Below are positions 1 through 8,465 of a stretch of DNA of 35,998 nt, piece by piece (within the stretch, counting starts at the first letter, position 1; each line of letters starts with the position of its first letter). The stretch is from Myxococcales bacterium. GTDB lineage: Bacteria > Myxococcota > B64-G9. The notes under the pieces were generated by a model. The model saw only the letters and a list, made by a program, of their open reading frames with translations, did not search any database and was not told the DNA's origin. Location: NCBI GenBank assembly GCA_012798435.1, contig JAAZNF010000062.1:1-35998 (forward strand). The letters are read 5' to 3'. The translations under genes and the position numbers were made by a program.

Positions 1-60
1 CCCGTGTCGCCGCCCGTGTCGCCACCCGTGTCGCCACCCGTGTCGCCACCCGTGTCGCCA
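1..60. repeat. Five tandem 12-bp units encoding a GDTG-type linker
   Basis: Five head-to-tail copies of a 12-bp unit (CCCGTGTCGCCA; the first copy ends in G) run to the window edge. Read on the minus strand they code for repeated Gly-Asp-Thr-Gly in the amidase linker. The array may continue beyond base 1. Such in-frame arrays can change copy number by slippage without breaking the frame. Confidence 0.9.
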
Positions 61-1634
61 CCGCCAGACCCTCCGCCGCTGGTCACGCGCACCAGGCCCA
101 CGGAGCACCAGGTCGAGCCGTTCTGGGTCACCGTGCAGGTGCGCGAGCGGGACTGGTATCCGGAGAGAGAGGCCGTGACGGTGACGCTGCCTGCCGGGAC
201 TTCCTTGGACCAGAAGGCGTCGTCGGCGCGAGCCGTCATGCTCCCTCCGGTCGAGAAGCGTACCGTCGCGCCGGGTAGCCGGTGGCTCATGTCATTGGTG
301 CCGACGCCGATGTCCTCGAAGATCACCCCCTGGATGGTGCCCTTGGCCGTGCTCACCGCTTTTACCAGCCCGATGGAGCACCACACGCTCCCGCCGGAGG
401 TCACCGAGCAGGAGCGGGAGGATGTCTGATAACCGGAGAGGGATGCGGTCACGGTGTAGCTCCCGGCCGGAACCGAGAAGGACCAGTAGGCGTCACCTGC
501 CGCGGCGGTCTTCGATGCGCCTGTGTTGAGACGCACCGTCGCTCCGGGGAGGCGATGGCTCATGTCGTCGGTCCCGGAGCCCTGATCCTCGAACACCACG
601 CCCTGCAGGGTCCCGTTGCCGCCGCCGCCGCCCCCACCGCTGTCTCCGCCTCCTCCGCCTGCGGCCATGGTGCACAGGTCGCCGAGCTTGGCGTACACCT
701 TGTCGCCCGGACAGTCGCCGGCGTTGTTGCCGCGGTACTGGCGGTGTCCCTTGACGTAGGTGCGGTTCATGGGAATGCCGTAGCGAGTGTGCAACCAGGC
801 CATGAGGTTCGCGGTGTGAGTGAGCTGGCTGGAGGTCGGCGACCTGCTGTTGTACGTGCCCATGAAAGAGATGCCCACGTTGTTCGAGTTGTTGTTGGCC
901 ACGTGGGCACCGAGCGTCGTCTCGTTGCGCCCCTGCCACAGCTCGCCGTTCCAGTCCACCAGGAAGTGGTAGCCGATGTCGCACCAGCCCTGGGTGTTGA
1001 TGTGGTAGTTCTGGATCTGACGCAACCGGGCCTGGGGAGAGATGGAGTCGGGCAGCGGCGTGGCGGTGTGGTGGACGGTGATCTTGGCGGGCGTCGTCGA
1101 ACCCGAGTTGCACGCCGGCGCGCGCGCGCCCCAGTCGGACCGCGGATGGACGAGGCTCGAAGGAGCCAGCGCCTGTTGGAGGGTGCCGTACTGGCCTTCA
1201 TCTTCTCCGTCCGCCGACGCTTCTCCCACCTCGGCGATGGCCTCCGCGAAGAGATAGGCCGGCCTGGGCCCGGAGACATGACGTAGCTGGAAGGCGACCC
1301 CGCGCTCGCCGAGGTCGACGTAACCGTTGTGCGCGATACCTTCCGACCAGTTGGCGGCGAGGGGCGCCCAGTTGCTCCAGGCTCCGTCGCTGTCCATCAC
1401 CCGCGCCTCGAGCACGCACCCTTCATCCGCGTCCCACATCACGCCGGCCCTGCGAAAAGAGAAAGGCGCAAAGGCTTGCGGCGCCAGGCCCTCCTCGTCG
1501 AACAACGAGGCGTTGTCGAGTCCGAGCGTATTGTAGAGTTCGTTTTCCTCGATCGCCCCGGTGTCTCCGTTGTACCCACATGCGGAGATTGCGATCGCCA
1601 AGGCCAATTGAAGCGATAGAAGTTTTTTACTCAT
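1..1634 (-). CDS. Lipoprotein PGRP-type N-acetylmuramoyl-L-alanine amidase (3' end outside window)
   Basis: This predicted zinc amidase would cut the bond between N-acetylmuramic acid and L-alanine in peptidoglycan. The frame is open from ATG 1634 to the window edge (about 544 residues), so the C-terminus is missing. A GGAGGAG ribosome site precedes the start. The N-terminus is a short signal peptide with lipobox AISAC (Cys19). Residues about 160-320 match the PGRP/Amidase_2 fold: VHHTA (His188), GYHF (Tyr222), KGHRQY (His297) and DCPG (Cys308) supply the usual His-His-Cys zinc ligands and the catalytic Tyr. A glycine-rich linker then leads to two similar copies of about 85 residues (roughly 340-423 and 430-515) resembling carboxypeptidase-regulatory or Cna-B-like beta domains. 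The last visible stretch is a Gly-Asp-Thr-Gly repeat. It is divergent from the lipoprotein operon that begins at 2106. The amidase call is firm; whether it remodels its own wall or attacks prey or competitors is unknown. Confidence 0.9.
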   Translation of the reverse strand, partial: MSKKLLSLQLALAIAISACGYNGDTGAIEENELYNTLGLDNASLFDEEGLAPQAFAPFSFRRAGVMWDADEGCVLEARVMDSDGAWSNWAPLAANWSEGIAHNGYVDLGERGVAFQLRHVSGPRPAYLFAEAIAEVGEASADGEDEGQYGTLQQALAPSSLVHPRSDWGARAPACNSGSTTPAKITVHHTATPLPDSISPQARLRQIQNYHINTQGWCDIGYHFLVDWNGELWQGRNETTLGAHVANNNSNNVGISFMGTYNSRSPTSSQLTHTANLMAWLHTRYGIPMNRTYVKGHRQYRGNNAGDCPGDKVYAKLGDLCTMAAGGGGGDSGGGGGGGNGTLQGVVFEDQGSGTDDMSHRLPGATVRLNTGASKTAAAGDAYWSFSVPAGSYTVTASLSGYQTSSRSCSVTSGGSVWCSIGLVKAVSTAKGTIQGVIFEDIGVGTNDMSHRLPGATVRFSTGGSMTARADDAFWSKEVPAGSVTVTASLSGYQSRSRTCTVTQNGSTWCSVGLVRVTSGGGSGGGDTGGDTGGDTGGDTGGDT

Positions 1635-2105
1635 GGCACTCCTCCGTTTCCCGCGCTGGCTGCTTTTGCAATTGAAGTGCCATGATGGTGTTTGTTGTAG
1701 CATGGCGTAAATAAATAAAATTTTTGTATATATCGCCATTTCTGGTTCGCCGGTGGGACAGAGTGTCGCAATTTCGTTGAGACCCAAAGATGGTTCTGTT
1801 GTTTTATTTTCATTTTTATCAGGTAGTTATTCGGACGGAGGTTTTTGCTGGATGCGGTAACTCTTGTTACCACTTTCCGTGGTTCATGATGGCAAAGTAA
1901 AGTTGCCTTTGTCCTGCGATTGACAGGTTTCGGATCTGTGCGATCCGAATCGCGTCGCGAGAATCAACTTTCCTCTCTCCCCCGTGTTCTTCCTGGGCTG
2001 GGGGTTCTTGATTGCGGTGCTTGCGCTTTTTCCATGCCGCATGATAGCATCTAGGCGGCCTGACGCATGCGGCAGGCGCATCTGCGCTTTGCGGAGGACG
2101 AGAGC
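1635..2105. other. AT-rich divergent intergenic region (471 bp)
   Basis: This gap separates the divergent amidase (minus) and lipoprotein operon (plus), so it should hold both promoters. Bases about 1690-1870 are far richer in A and T than the surrounding genes, including a run of alternating A/T around 1707-1732 flanked by a 6-bp inverted pair (1702-1707 and 1734-1739). No -35/-10 pair is convincing. The best guess for the plus operon is TTGCGC at 2021-2026 with GATAGC at 2043-2048. Short frames here lack ribosome sites and codon bias, so I call no gene. Confidence 0.6.
1929..1960. repeat. Two adjacent perfect inverted repeats upstream of the lipoprotein operon
   Basis: TTCGGATC (1929-1936) and GATCCGAA (1942-1949) form an 8-bp perfect inverted repeat with a 5-nt spacer. 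It is followed at once by TCGCG-T-CGCGA (1950-1960). The pair lies about 150 bp upstream of the operon start. It could be a repressor site, or a structured leader if transcription starts upstream. No function is demonstrated. Confidence 0.55.
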
Positions 2106-3497
2106 ATGATGTCAAGATTGTTTGTTTGCGCCCGGTTACTTTTGCTGGGAGGGACAATGGCACTTGCGGCCTTCCTCGCGGCCTGTGGCAGCAGCAAGGC
2201 GGGCCCGGGGAAGTATTGCGACAAGAACTCCGACTGCCAGGCCGGGTTGGAGTGCAAGAGCCACACCTGCCAGAAGCCCGACCCCGGTCAGTGTGTCCCG
2301 GCCTGCAAGCCCGATGTGGAGGCCTGCATCAACGGTACCTGCAAGCCCATCGCCGATCCCAACGACAAGGACGGCGATGGGTTCCAGACCGGAGTGGACT
2401 GCAACGACATGAATCCCTACATCAACCCGGCGGCCTACGAGTACTGCGACGGGGTGGACAACAACTGCAACAACCAGGCCGACGAGGGCTGCCCGAGCTG
2501 CACCGAGGGCGCGGTGCAGCCATGCGGTACGGACATGGGCGACTGCGTGGCCGGCATGCAGACCTGCACCGGCGGCACCTGGAGCGCCTGCACCGGCACC
2601 GGGCCGGTCCTGGAGAGCTGTGACGGGCACGACAACGACTGCGACGGTCTGGTGGACGAGGTATGCCCGTGCCAGAACGGCCAGCAGGTTGCTTGCAGCA
2701 GCAACGTGGGAACCTGCATCGAGGGCGTCCAGACCTGCGAGGAAGGAATGTGGTCCGCCTGCCGCAACGGCGAGGTCCCGCGCTCCGAGGTTTGCGACGG
2801 GCGCGACAACGACTGCGACGGGCTCACTGACAACGGGTTCTCGACGGGCAGTGACTGTCAGGGGACGGGAGAGTGCGGCGCCGGGGTGCGCGAATGCGCC
2901 GGAGACATCGAGACCCGCTGCAGCACCATGCCCGGCGGGAGCCAGGATCGTTCCGAGACCGAAAAGTGCGATCATTTGGACAACGATTGCGACGGGCTGA
3001 CCGACGAGGGGCTGGAAGCCGACACTGTTCCCAACAACTGCCAGATCGCCAAGGACCTGGGTGGCCTGCCCGACGACGGATCCGAGATCAAGGTCACCGG
3101 CAACCTGTGGCCGGACAATGACGAGGATTGGTACAAGGTGACGGCCACCGACGACGGCCAGGCCGATGCCACCACCCTGTGCGATCGCTTCCATTTCCGG
3201 GTGAGGTTCTTGGCGCGGGTGGAGAACATGGTGATGGACGTGTACGTGGACGGGTGCGACGGCTCCCAGGTGGATTGCCTGTCGGACACCGAGTACGATC
3301 ACGCCTACGACGGACGCTGGAACGAGAACACCACGCCCATCGGCCAGTGCGAATGCCGCAACGAGAGCGTGCCCGGGTACAACCTGTGCCTGAGCGAGCC
3401 GCGGGTGTTCTACATCCGAGTGCACGGCGGCTCCGGGCACGTGTTCGGCTGCGAGAACTACCAGCTCTCTATCTCCAACGGCCTGATCGCGCCTTGA
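2106..3497 (+). CDS. Lipoprotein with MopE-like putative metal-binding repeats
   Basis: This is a predicted surface or periplasmic lipoprotein of 463 residues. ATG 2106 is preferred because GGAGG (2093-2097) lies 8 nt upstream; the frame is open further upstream but without a ribosome site. The signal peptide ends in lipobox FLAAC (Cys27). A cysteine-rich segment (YCDKNSDCQAGLEC) follows, then a DKDGDG segment and four units of the type CDGxDNDCDGxxDE (residues about 115-310), matching the putative metal-binding motif family seen in MopE-like and myxobacterial proteins. From about residue 320 the protein becomes a beta-rich domain with a GNLWPDNDEDWYKV motif, like secreted pre-peptidase-type domains. 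Many Cys pairs suggest disulfides. Calcium or copper binding is inferred from the Asp-rich units. The gene at 5311 encodes a longer paralog. It heads a three-gene operon. Confidence 0.9.
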   Translation: MMSRLFVCARLLLLGGTMALAAFLAACGSSKAGPGKYCDKNSDCQAGLECKSHTCQKPDPGQCVPACKPDVEACINGTCKPIADPNDKDGDGFQTGVDCNDMNPYINPAAYEYCDGVDNNCNNQADEGCPSCTEGAVQPCGTDMGDCVAGMQTCTGGTWSACTGTGPVLESCDGHDNDCDGLVDEVCPCQNGQQVACSSNVGTCIEGVQTCEEGMWSACRNGEVPRSEVCDGRDNDCDGLTDNGFSTGSDCQGTGECGAGVRECAGDIETRCSTMPGGSQDRSETEKCDHLDNDCDGLTDEGLEADTVPNNCQIAKDLGGLPDDGSEIKVTGNLWPDNDEDWYKVTATDDGQADATTLCDRFHFRVRFLARVENMVMDVYVDGCDGSQVDCLSDTEYDHAYDGRWNENTTPIGQCECRNESVPGYNLCLSEPRVFYIRVHGGSGHVFGCENYQLSISNGLIAP

Positions 3498-3535
3498 GCG
3501 GTGGCCGGGGACGTCGTCACGAGGACGAAAGAACC

Positions 3536-5314
3536 ATGACGGGCAACGGGCGTCTGGCAAGAAGCTGCGTATTGGCGTTGTTCGTGGCCGGTTGCGGCGC
3601 GGAGGAGGGGGGCGGCCTGGCGGTCCAGATCTTTTTCACCCCCGCGCCGGGGGAGGCGGCGTCGGAGCTGCGCGGCGATCCGCCCGCAGACATCAGCGAC
3701 TTCCGCCTGTGCGTCACCGCACAAGACATGGAGGGGCGGCGCTGCGCCAACTTCTCGGTGGCGGACTACCAGAAGGCCGGGCGGAGCCGCCTGGGCGACA
3801 TTCCCACGGGCAACGACCGCAAGGTGAGCTTCCAGGGTTTCCAGTACTCGCGACAGGAGGCCTCCTGGTGCGGGGAGCTGAGCGGCGTCACCATCCGCAA
3901 GAACCAGACCACCAAGGTGAGCCTGTTCATCAGCGGCTGCAGCGACTTCACCGCCACTCGCAACGCCATGAGCTCGCCCCGGGTATTCCACACCGCCACC
4001 CGCCTCGCCGACGGACGGGTGCTCATCGCGGGCGGCTTCAAGTCTTTGAGCGGCGCGCCCGAGATCTGCACGGCCGGTGGGATCCAGTTCTCCTGCCTGC
4101 GACTGCAGGCCACCGACCAGCTGGATGTGTACGATCCGACCCGCGGCGAGTTTCAGGCCCTGACCCAGGCGCAGTTGAAGCACCCGCGAGGGCTCCACAG
4201 CGCGAGCTTGCTGCCGGACGGCCGGGTCCTGCTGGTGGGCGGGTGCGAGCGCGCCGTGCTGCGCCTGACCTTTCCCGCCGGGCCGGCCCCGGTCCTCGTG
4301 GTCGACCCCCAGGACCAGGGATTGGGCGACGGGTGGGGCCTGGCCGGCGCCACCGCCGAGATCCTCGACCCGGCCACCTTCACCACGGCCGAGCTGCCCA
4401 TGACCGGTGTCACGCCGCGGGCCTGGCACGTGCCGCTGGCGGTCCCCGGCGGGCAGGTGCTGCTGGTGGGCGGCACCGGACCCGGCGACCCGCCCGTGGA
4501 GCTCTCCACCGCTGTCCGGTTCGATCCGCTCTCGATGGCCTTCAGCGAGGTTCCGGCGCTGACGCTGGCTCGCCACGGCAGCGCACCCGCGTCATTTGGC
4601 GATCCCGCCGCCGGCGAGTTCCTGTTCTGGGGAGGAAGCCACGCGGCCGGGCCGCAGAACCCAGGGCTGTTCGCGGAGATCCTGACCGTGTCAGCCGGCA
4701 GCGACCCCGTGTCGCGCACGCCGGCCTTCGTGACCACCCAGGTCTCGCGGGGCTGGCCCGGCTTCTATGGCGCGAACGCCGAGTTGCCCAGCACCGGTGG
4801 CACGCCGCGGGTGCTCATCACCGGCGGCATGATCGTCGACAAGAGCTTCAATAACCAAGATCTGCCGTTCACCCTCAACCAGTTCCGCCTCATCGATCTC
4901 GCCGCCGGCAGCGAGACCATGCAGGAGAACCAGAACTTCATGTCCCGCTTCCGGGCGTTCCACACCGCGACCACCCTGTCCTCGGTGATCACCGAACAAG
5001 ACGAGGTCATGGTGGCGGGCGGGTTCATCTCCTACGACTCGGTGAACGGCTACAAGACCCAGAACTGGGTGGAGTTCTTTTCGCCGAGCACGATGGCGTT
5101 CACCAGCAAACAGGTGGGGGCCCGCACCGTGACGCTGCTCATCGCCCGGGCCGGCCACACCGCCACCTTGCTTTCCGATTGCACGGTGCTCGTTGCCGGT
5201 GGATTCACCGGGGATCCCCCGCTCACCCGGCTCTCGATCACGGACACCGCCGAGGTCTTCAACCCCACCCCCCGCGCCCTGGAGCATCTCCCGGTGGTAG
5301 GAGACTGTCGATGA
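3536..5314 (+). CDS. Kelch-like beta-propeller lipoprotein
   Basis: This is a predicted lipoprotein of 592 residues with a signal peptide ending in lipobox LFVAGC (Cys20). ATG 3536 was chosen because the signal peptide starts there; the open frame continues upstream inside the previous gene but as an out-of-frame shadow. Residues about 25-140 look beta-rich and Ig-like. From about residue 140 onward, repeated units of the form HTAxLxDGRVLIxGG recur (for example TRLADGRVLIAGG, SLLPDGRVLLVGG and TLLSDCTVLVAGG), matching kelch/galactose-oxidase-type blades; I count about seven. No obvious copper-oxidase residues were identified, so a binding or scaffolding role is more likely than enzymatic. It starts 38 bp after the preceding gene and its stop overlaps the next start (ATGA), so the three genes are probably one transcript. 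Confidence 0.88.
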   Translation: MTGNGRLARSCVLALFVAGCGAEEGGGLAVQIFFTPAPGEAASELRGDPPADISDFRLCVTAQDMEGRRCANFSVADYQKAGRSRLGDIPTGNDRKVSFQGFQYSRQEASWCGELSGVTIRKNQTTKVSLFISGCSDFTATRNAMSSPRVFHTATRLADGRVLIAGGFKSLSGAPEICTAGGIQFSCLRLQATDQLDVYDPTRGEFQALTQAQLKHPRGLHSASLLPDGRVLLVGGCERAVLRLTFPAGPAPVLVVDPQDQGLGDGWGLAGATAEILDPATFTTAELPMTGVTPRAWHVPLAVPGGQVLLVGGTGPGDPPVELSTAVRFDPLSMAFSEVPALTLARHGSAPASFGDPAAGEFLFWGGSHAAGPQNPGLFAEILTVSAGSDPVSRTPAFVTTQVSRGWPGFYGANAELPSTGGTPRVLITGGMIVDKSFNNQDLPFTLNQFRLIDLAAGSETMQENQNFMSRFRAFHTATTLSSVITEQDEVMVAGGFISYDSVNGYKTQNWVEFFSPSTMAFTSKQVGARTVTLLIARAGHTATLLSDCTVLVAGGFTGDPPLTRLSITDTAEVFNPTPRALEHLPVVGDCR

Positions 5315-7410
5315 GAAGGAGAGGTTGGATCTGTTTCGGTCTGTGGTTCGCGGTGGCGGGCGGATTCGGTGGTTGCGGCAGCACCAACGCGGGTCGGGGC
5401 GAAGGGGAGTATTGCGACCAGACGTCGGACTGCCAGGCGGGGCTGGAATGCAGGAGCCACGTCTGCCAGAAGCCCGCCGCCGAATGCCGCCCCCCCTGCG
5501 GCGAAAACGAGATGTGCGTCGACGGGGTGTGCAAGCCCATCCAACCCGTGCGCGATCAGGACGGGGACGGTGTCGGCAGCGACCGCGACTGCGACGATCT
5601 GGACCCGCTGACCCACCCGGCCGACGAGGCGCAGGGGATCCCGGCGGGTTACGAGTACTGCGAGGGGAGAGACAACGACTGCGATGGCTCGACCGACGAG
5701 GATTGTCCGCCCTGCGCGGAGGACGCGGTGCAGGATTGCGGAACCGATGTCGGCGAGTGTACTCCCGGCGTCCAGCGCTGCCGGGGCGGCGTCTGGGAGG
5801 CTTGCAGCGGCCAGGGGCCGGTGGCCGAGGTCCCGGACGAGAAGGACAACGACTGCGACGGCGCCACCGACGAGGGCATGCCCTGCACCGCGGGGCAGAC
5901 CCGGGCCTGTGGCGGGACCGTGGGGGTGTGCACCGCCGGCGTTCAGGAATGTCAAGATGGCCTTTTCAGCGAGTGCCGCAGCGGAGTGAACCCCGGTACC
6001 GAGAAGTGCAACGGGCTGGACGACGACTGTGACGGGATCACCGACGACGGTTTCATGACCGGACAGACCTGCGACGGCCGGGGCGAGTGCGGCGCTGGCG
6101 TCATCGAATGCGCCGCCGATTTTGGCCTGCGCTGCTCGACCGAGCCCGGCGGCAGCCGCGACCAGTCCCGCCCCGAGCGCTGTAACGGGAGAGACGACGA
6201 CTGCGACGGCGAGACGGACGAGGACTTTCGCATCGGCCAGCCCTGCCTCGGTACCGGGATGTGCGGCAACGGGGTGTGGGAGTGCGGCGGCGAGGAGGCG
6301 GCGCGCTGCAGCACCGACCCGGGCGGCAGCCGCGACCAGTCCCAGGCCGAGCGCTGCGACGGGCTGGACAACGATTGCGACGGTTCGACCGACGAGGACT
6401 TCTTTGTGGGCGCGACATGCGACGGCCTCGGCGAGTGCGGCGCCGGCACTATCGAGTGCGCCTCGACGGCCACCACCCGGTGCAGCACCGAGCCCGGCGG
6501 GAGCGCAGACCAGGCGCAAGCCGAGCTGTGCGACGGGCTCGACAACGACTGCGATGGCGAGAGCGACGACGGCTTCGGCATTGGCGGGGGCTGCGACGGG
6601 GTGGGAGAGTGCGGCGTCGGGGTCATCGAGTGCGCCTCCGCCAGCGCCACCCGCTGCAGCACCGATGCCGGCGGCACCCAGGACCAGTCTCAGGCGGAGC
6701 AGTGCAACGGGCGGGACGATGACTGCGACGGCAGCACCGACAACGGCGACGACCAAGCCCTGTGCCAGCCGCTGCCCGATCATGTGGTGCGGGCCACCTG
6801 CGCGCGACCGGCTGGCGCCTGCCAGGTGGCCAATCCCCTCTCCGACTGCCAGGGCGGGTGGTGGGACTTCAACGGGGTGTGGGCCGACGGCTGCGAGGTC
6901 CGCCTCGACAACGGCGCCGAGGTCGGGAACACCTGCGCCGCCGCCGCGGCGTTGGACACCCTGAGCGACGCCGCCGCGGGCAGCCAGATCACGGTGAGCG
7001 GCAACCTGGTGCCGGCGGGCGACGAGGACTGGTACCGGGTGCTCGGATTCGACGACATCGCCAGCGACGAGAGCGTGGACCAGTGCGACAACTACCACTT
7101 CAAGGTGCGCTTTGGACAGAAGCCCGCCGGGGTGGTGTTCGATGTGAGCCTGGACTCCTGCACCGAGATGGGGTGCCGGCAGGAGATCTGCTACGACTTT
7201 CGCACCAACTTTCGGGACGTGTCCGGTTCGACACCGCTCGGAGAGTGCGGCTGCCGCATGAGCAACACCGCCGGGTACAACATCTGTGCGCAGACGCACC
7301 ACACCTACTACATCCGGGTGTACCGCCAACCGGGCTACGCCGTCACCGCGGATCCCTATACCCTCACCATCAGCAACGGAAACATCAGCGGCGGCGTGAC
7401 CTGTCCCTGA
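5311..7410 (+). CDS. Long MopE-like metal-binding-repeat lipoprotein
   Basis: This 699-residue lipoprotein is a longer paralog of the one encoded at 2106. ATG 5311 overlaps the upstream stop by 4 bases and follows GGTAGGAG. The lipobox is GGFGGC (Cys22). The N-terminal Cys-rich segment (YCDQTSDCQAGLEC, then CVDGVCKPI) closely matches the paralog. A DQDGDG/DRDCDD segment follows, then about seven units such as CDGLDNDCDGSTDE, each separated by spacers of the type TGxGECGAGxIECA and CSTxPGGSxDQS. The C-terminal domain starts near residue 545 with GNLVPAGDEDWYRV and ends in a YYIRVYRQPGY and LTISNG motif shared with the paralog. Metal binding and surface location are inferred from the repeats and lipobox. 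The extra units relative to the paralog suggest expansion by unit duplication. Confidence 0.9.
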   Translation: MRRRGWICFGLWFAVAGGFGGCGSTNAGRGEGEYCDQTSDCQAGLECRSHVCQKPAAECRPPCGENEMCVDGVCKPIQPVRDQDGDGVGSDRDCDDLDPLTHPADEAQGIPAGYEYCEGRDNDCDGSTDEDCPPCAEDAVQDCGTDVGECTPGVQRCRGGVWEACSGQGPVAEVPDEKDNDCDGATDEGMPCTAGQTRACGGTVGVCTAGVQECQDGLFSECRSGVNPGTEKCNGLDDDCDGITDDGFMTGQTCDGRGECGAGVIECAADFGLRCSTEPGGSRDQSRPERCNGRDDDCDGETDEDFRIGQPCLGTGMCGNGVWECGGEEAARCSTDPGGSRDQSQAERCDGLDNDCDGSTDEDFFVGATCDGLGECGAGTIECASTATTRCSTEPGGSADQAQAELCDGLDNDCDGESDDGFGIGGGCDGVGECGVGVIECASASATRCSTDAGGTQDQSQAEQCNGRDDDCDGSTDNGDDQALCQPLPDHVVRATCARPAGACQVANPLSDCQGGWWDFNGVWADGCEVRLDNGAEVGNTCAAAAALDTLSDAAAGSQITVSGNLVPAGDEDWYRVLGFDDIASDESVDQCDNYHFKVRFGQKPAGVVFDVSLDSCTEMGCRQEICYDFRTNFRDVSGSTPLGECGCRMSNTAGYNICAQTHHTYYIRVYRQPGYAVTADPYTLTISNGNISGGVTCP

Positions 7411-7574
7411 ACTTCGCCGTTTTCGGCCCAATCCATGAGCGGTTTCGTGACATTGTTTTGCCTGGCGAGACAGGTGTCATCCGCGTGTGCGTCATTCGCG
7501 ATCGGCCGCGGGGCCCACTCGACCAGCGCGAGCGGTTGAGAGATTGGGTGACACCGAAGGCCGCGCCAGGCGCA

Positions 7575-8465
7575 TCATGGTCGGAGACGCTTCTTCACCT
7601 TTGCCAGGATGGAGGACAGCGCGTCGGTGAGGCCGGGTAGTTGCGCGAGGGCCGCCTCGGCCTCGGCCAGCAATTCCTCCCCGCGGCGCCGGGAGTCTTC
7701 CAATCCCGCCGCCAGGGGGTGGGTGCGCCGCCCGCGCTCGCGGTCGGTGCGCGGGTCCTTTCCCAGGGTGCGCGCGTCGCCGCTCTCGGCCAGGCAGTCG
7801 TCGGCGATCTGGAAGGCCAGCCCCAGCGCCTCCCCGAATTTCTGCAAGGCGATGCGGCTGCTCTCGGGCGCGTGGGCCAGCAGGCCTCCCAATCCCAGGG
7901 CGGCCCGCATGAGCGCACCGGTCTTGCGCCGGTGGATGGATTCCACCTCGGCAATGGTCGGAGCCTGGGTCATCGGCGTCAGGTCGTCGGCTTGACCCCC
8001 AACCAGCCCTGCGGGACCCGCGGCCGCAGAGAGCAGCAGAGTGGCCTCGCCCGCGAGCTCGGGGCCGGCGGCGCGGGCCAACACCTCGAACGCCAAGGTG
8101 AGCAGCCCGTCCCCGGCCAGGATGGCCAGACCCTCGTCGAAGGCCCGGTGGCAGGTGGGGCGTCCCCGGCGCAGCTCGTCGTCGTCCATGGCCGGCAGGT
8201 CGTCATGGATCAGGGAGTAGGTGTGCAAGAGCTCCAGGCTGCACGCCGCCTCGACCGCGCGGGGGTGCGTCCCGCCGGCGGCCCGCAGCGCCGCAAGGCA
8301 CAGCAGCGGTCGCAGGCGCTTACCGCCGCCCTCCAGCGAATAGCGCATGGCGCGGCGCAGCCGCTCCGGGCAATCCGGCGAGGTGAGGCCGTCGATGATG
8401 GACGCGAGCGTCTCCTCGACCCGTTGTCGCTGCTCGGAGAGCCACGCCTCGCCCGCTGCGCTCAT
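7575..8465 (-). CDS. ispA: Polyprenyl synthetase family protein (farnesyl diphosphate synthase-like)
   Basis: This is a predicted cytosolic prenyltransferase of 296 residues that condenses isopentenyl diphosphate with allylic diphosphates, probably giving farnesyl diphosphate for quinone, carrier-lipid or terpenoid synthesis. Family marks are GGGKRLRP (residues about 46-53), the first Asp-rich motif DDLPAMDDD (88-96) preceded by LLHTYSLIH, GGQADDL (near 156) and FQIADD (to 223). The second Asp-rich motif, normally DDxxD, reads DDCLA (222-226), so its last Asp is replaced. Length and remaining motifs are ordinary. The start overlaps the xseB stop by 4 bases. The xseA-xseB-ispA order is common in bacteria. 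dxs, which often follows, is absent here: the cluster ends at a convergent gap with the lipoprotein operon. Confidence 0.93.
   Translation of the reverse strand: MSAAGEAWLSEQRQRVEETLASIIDGLTSPDCPERLRRAMRYSLEGGGKRLRPLLCLAALRAAGGTHPRAVEAACSLELLHTYSLIHDDLPAMDDDELRRGRPTCHRAFDEGLAILAGDGLLTLAFEVLARAAGPELAGEATLLLSAAAGPAGLVGGQADDLTPMTQAPTIAEVESIHRRKTGALMRAALGLGGLLAHAPESSRIALQKFGEALGLAFQIADDCLAESGDARTLGKDPRTDRERGRRTHPLAAGLEDSRRRGEELLAEAEAALAQLPGLTDALSSILAKVKKRLRP

Noticed and set aside
1-60. Possible CRISPR array or minisatellite at the window edge
   Set aside because: The 12-bp units are directly adjacent with no spacers, are in frame and code for a linker. This is a coding tandem repeat, not CRISPR.
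2136-3560. 474-residue minus-strand frame opposite the first metal-binding-repeat gene
   Set aside because: It is a shadow of the repeats on the other strand, with no recognisable domain.
5050-7431. 793-residue minus-strand frame opposite the long metal-binding-repeat gene
   Set aside because: It is an antisense mirror of a repetitive, GC-rich gene: it is a low-complexity Val/Ala/Gly/Pro-rich chain with no domain, and the sense product has clear domains.
7411-7574. Possible terminator between the convergent lipoprotein operon and ispA
   Set aside because: Only a 4-bp GCCG/CGGC hairpin near the stop and a 7-bp inverted pair (7473-7479 and 7549-7555) far apart were seen; neither has a proper T-run.
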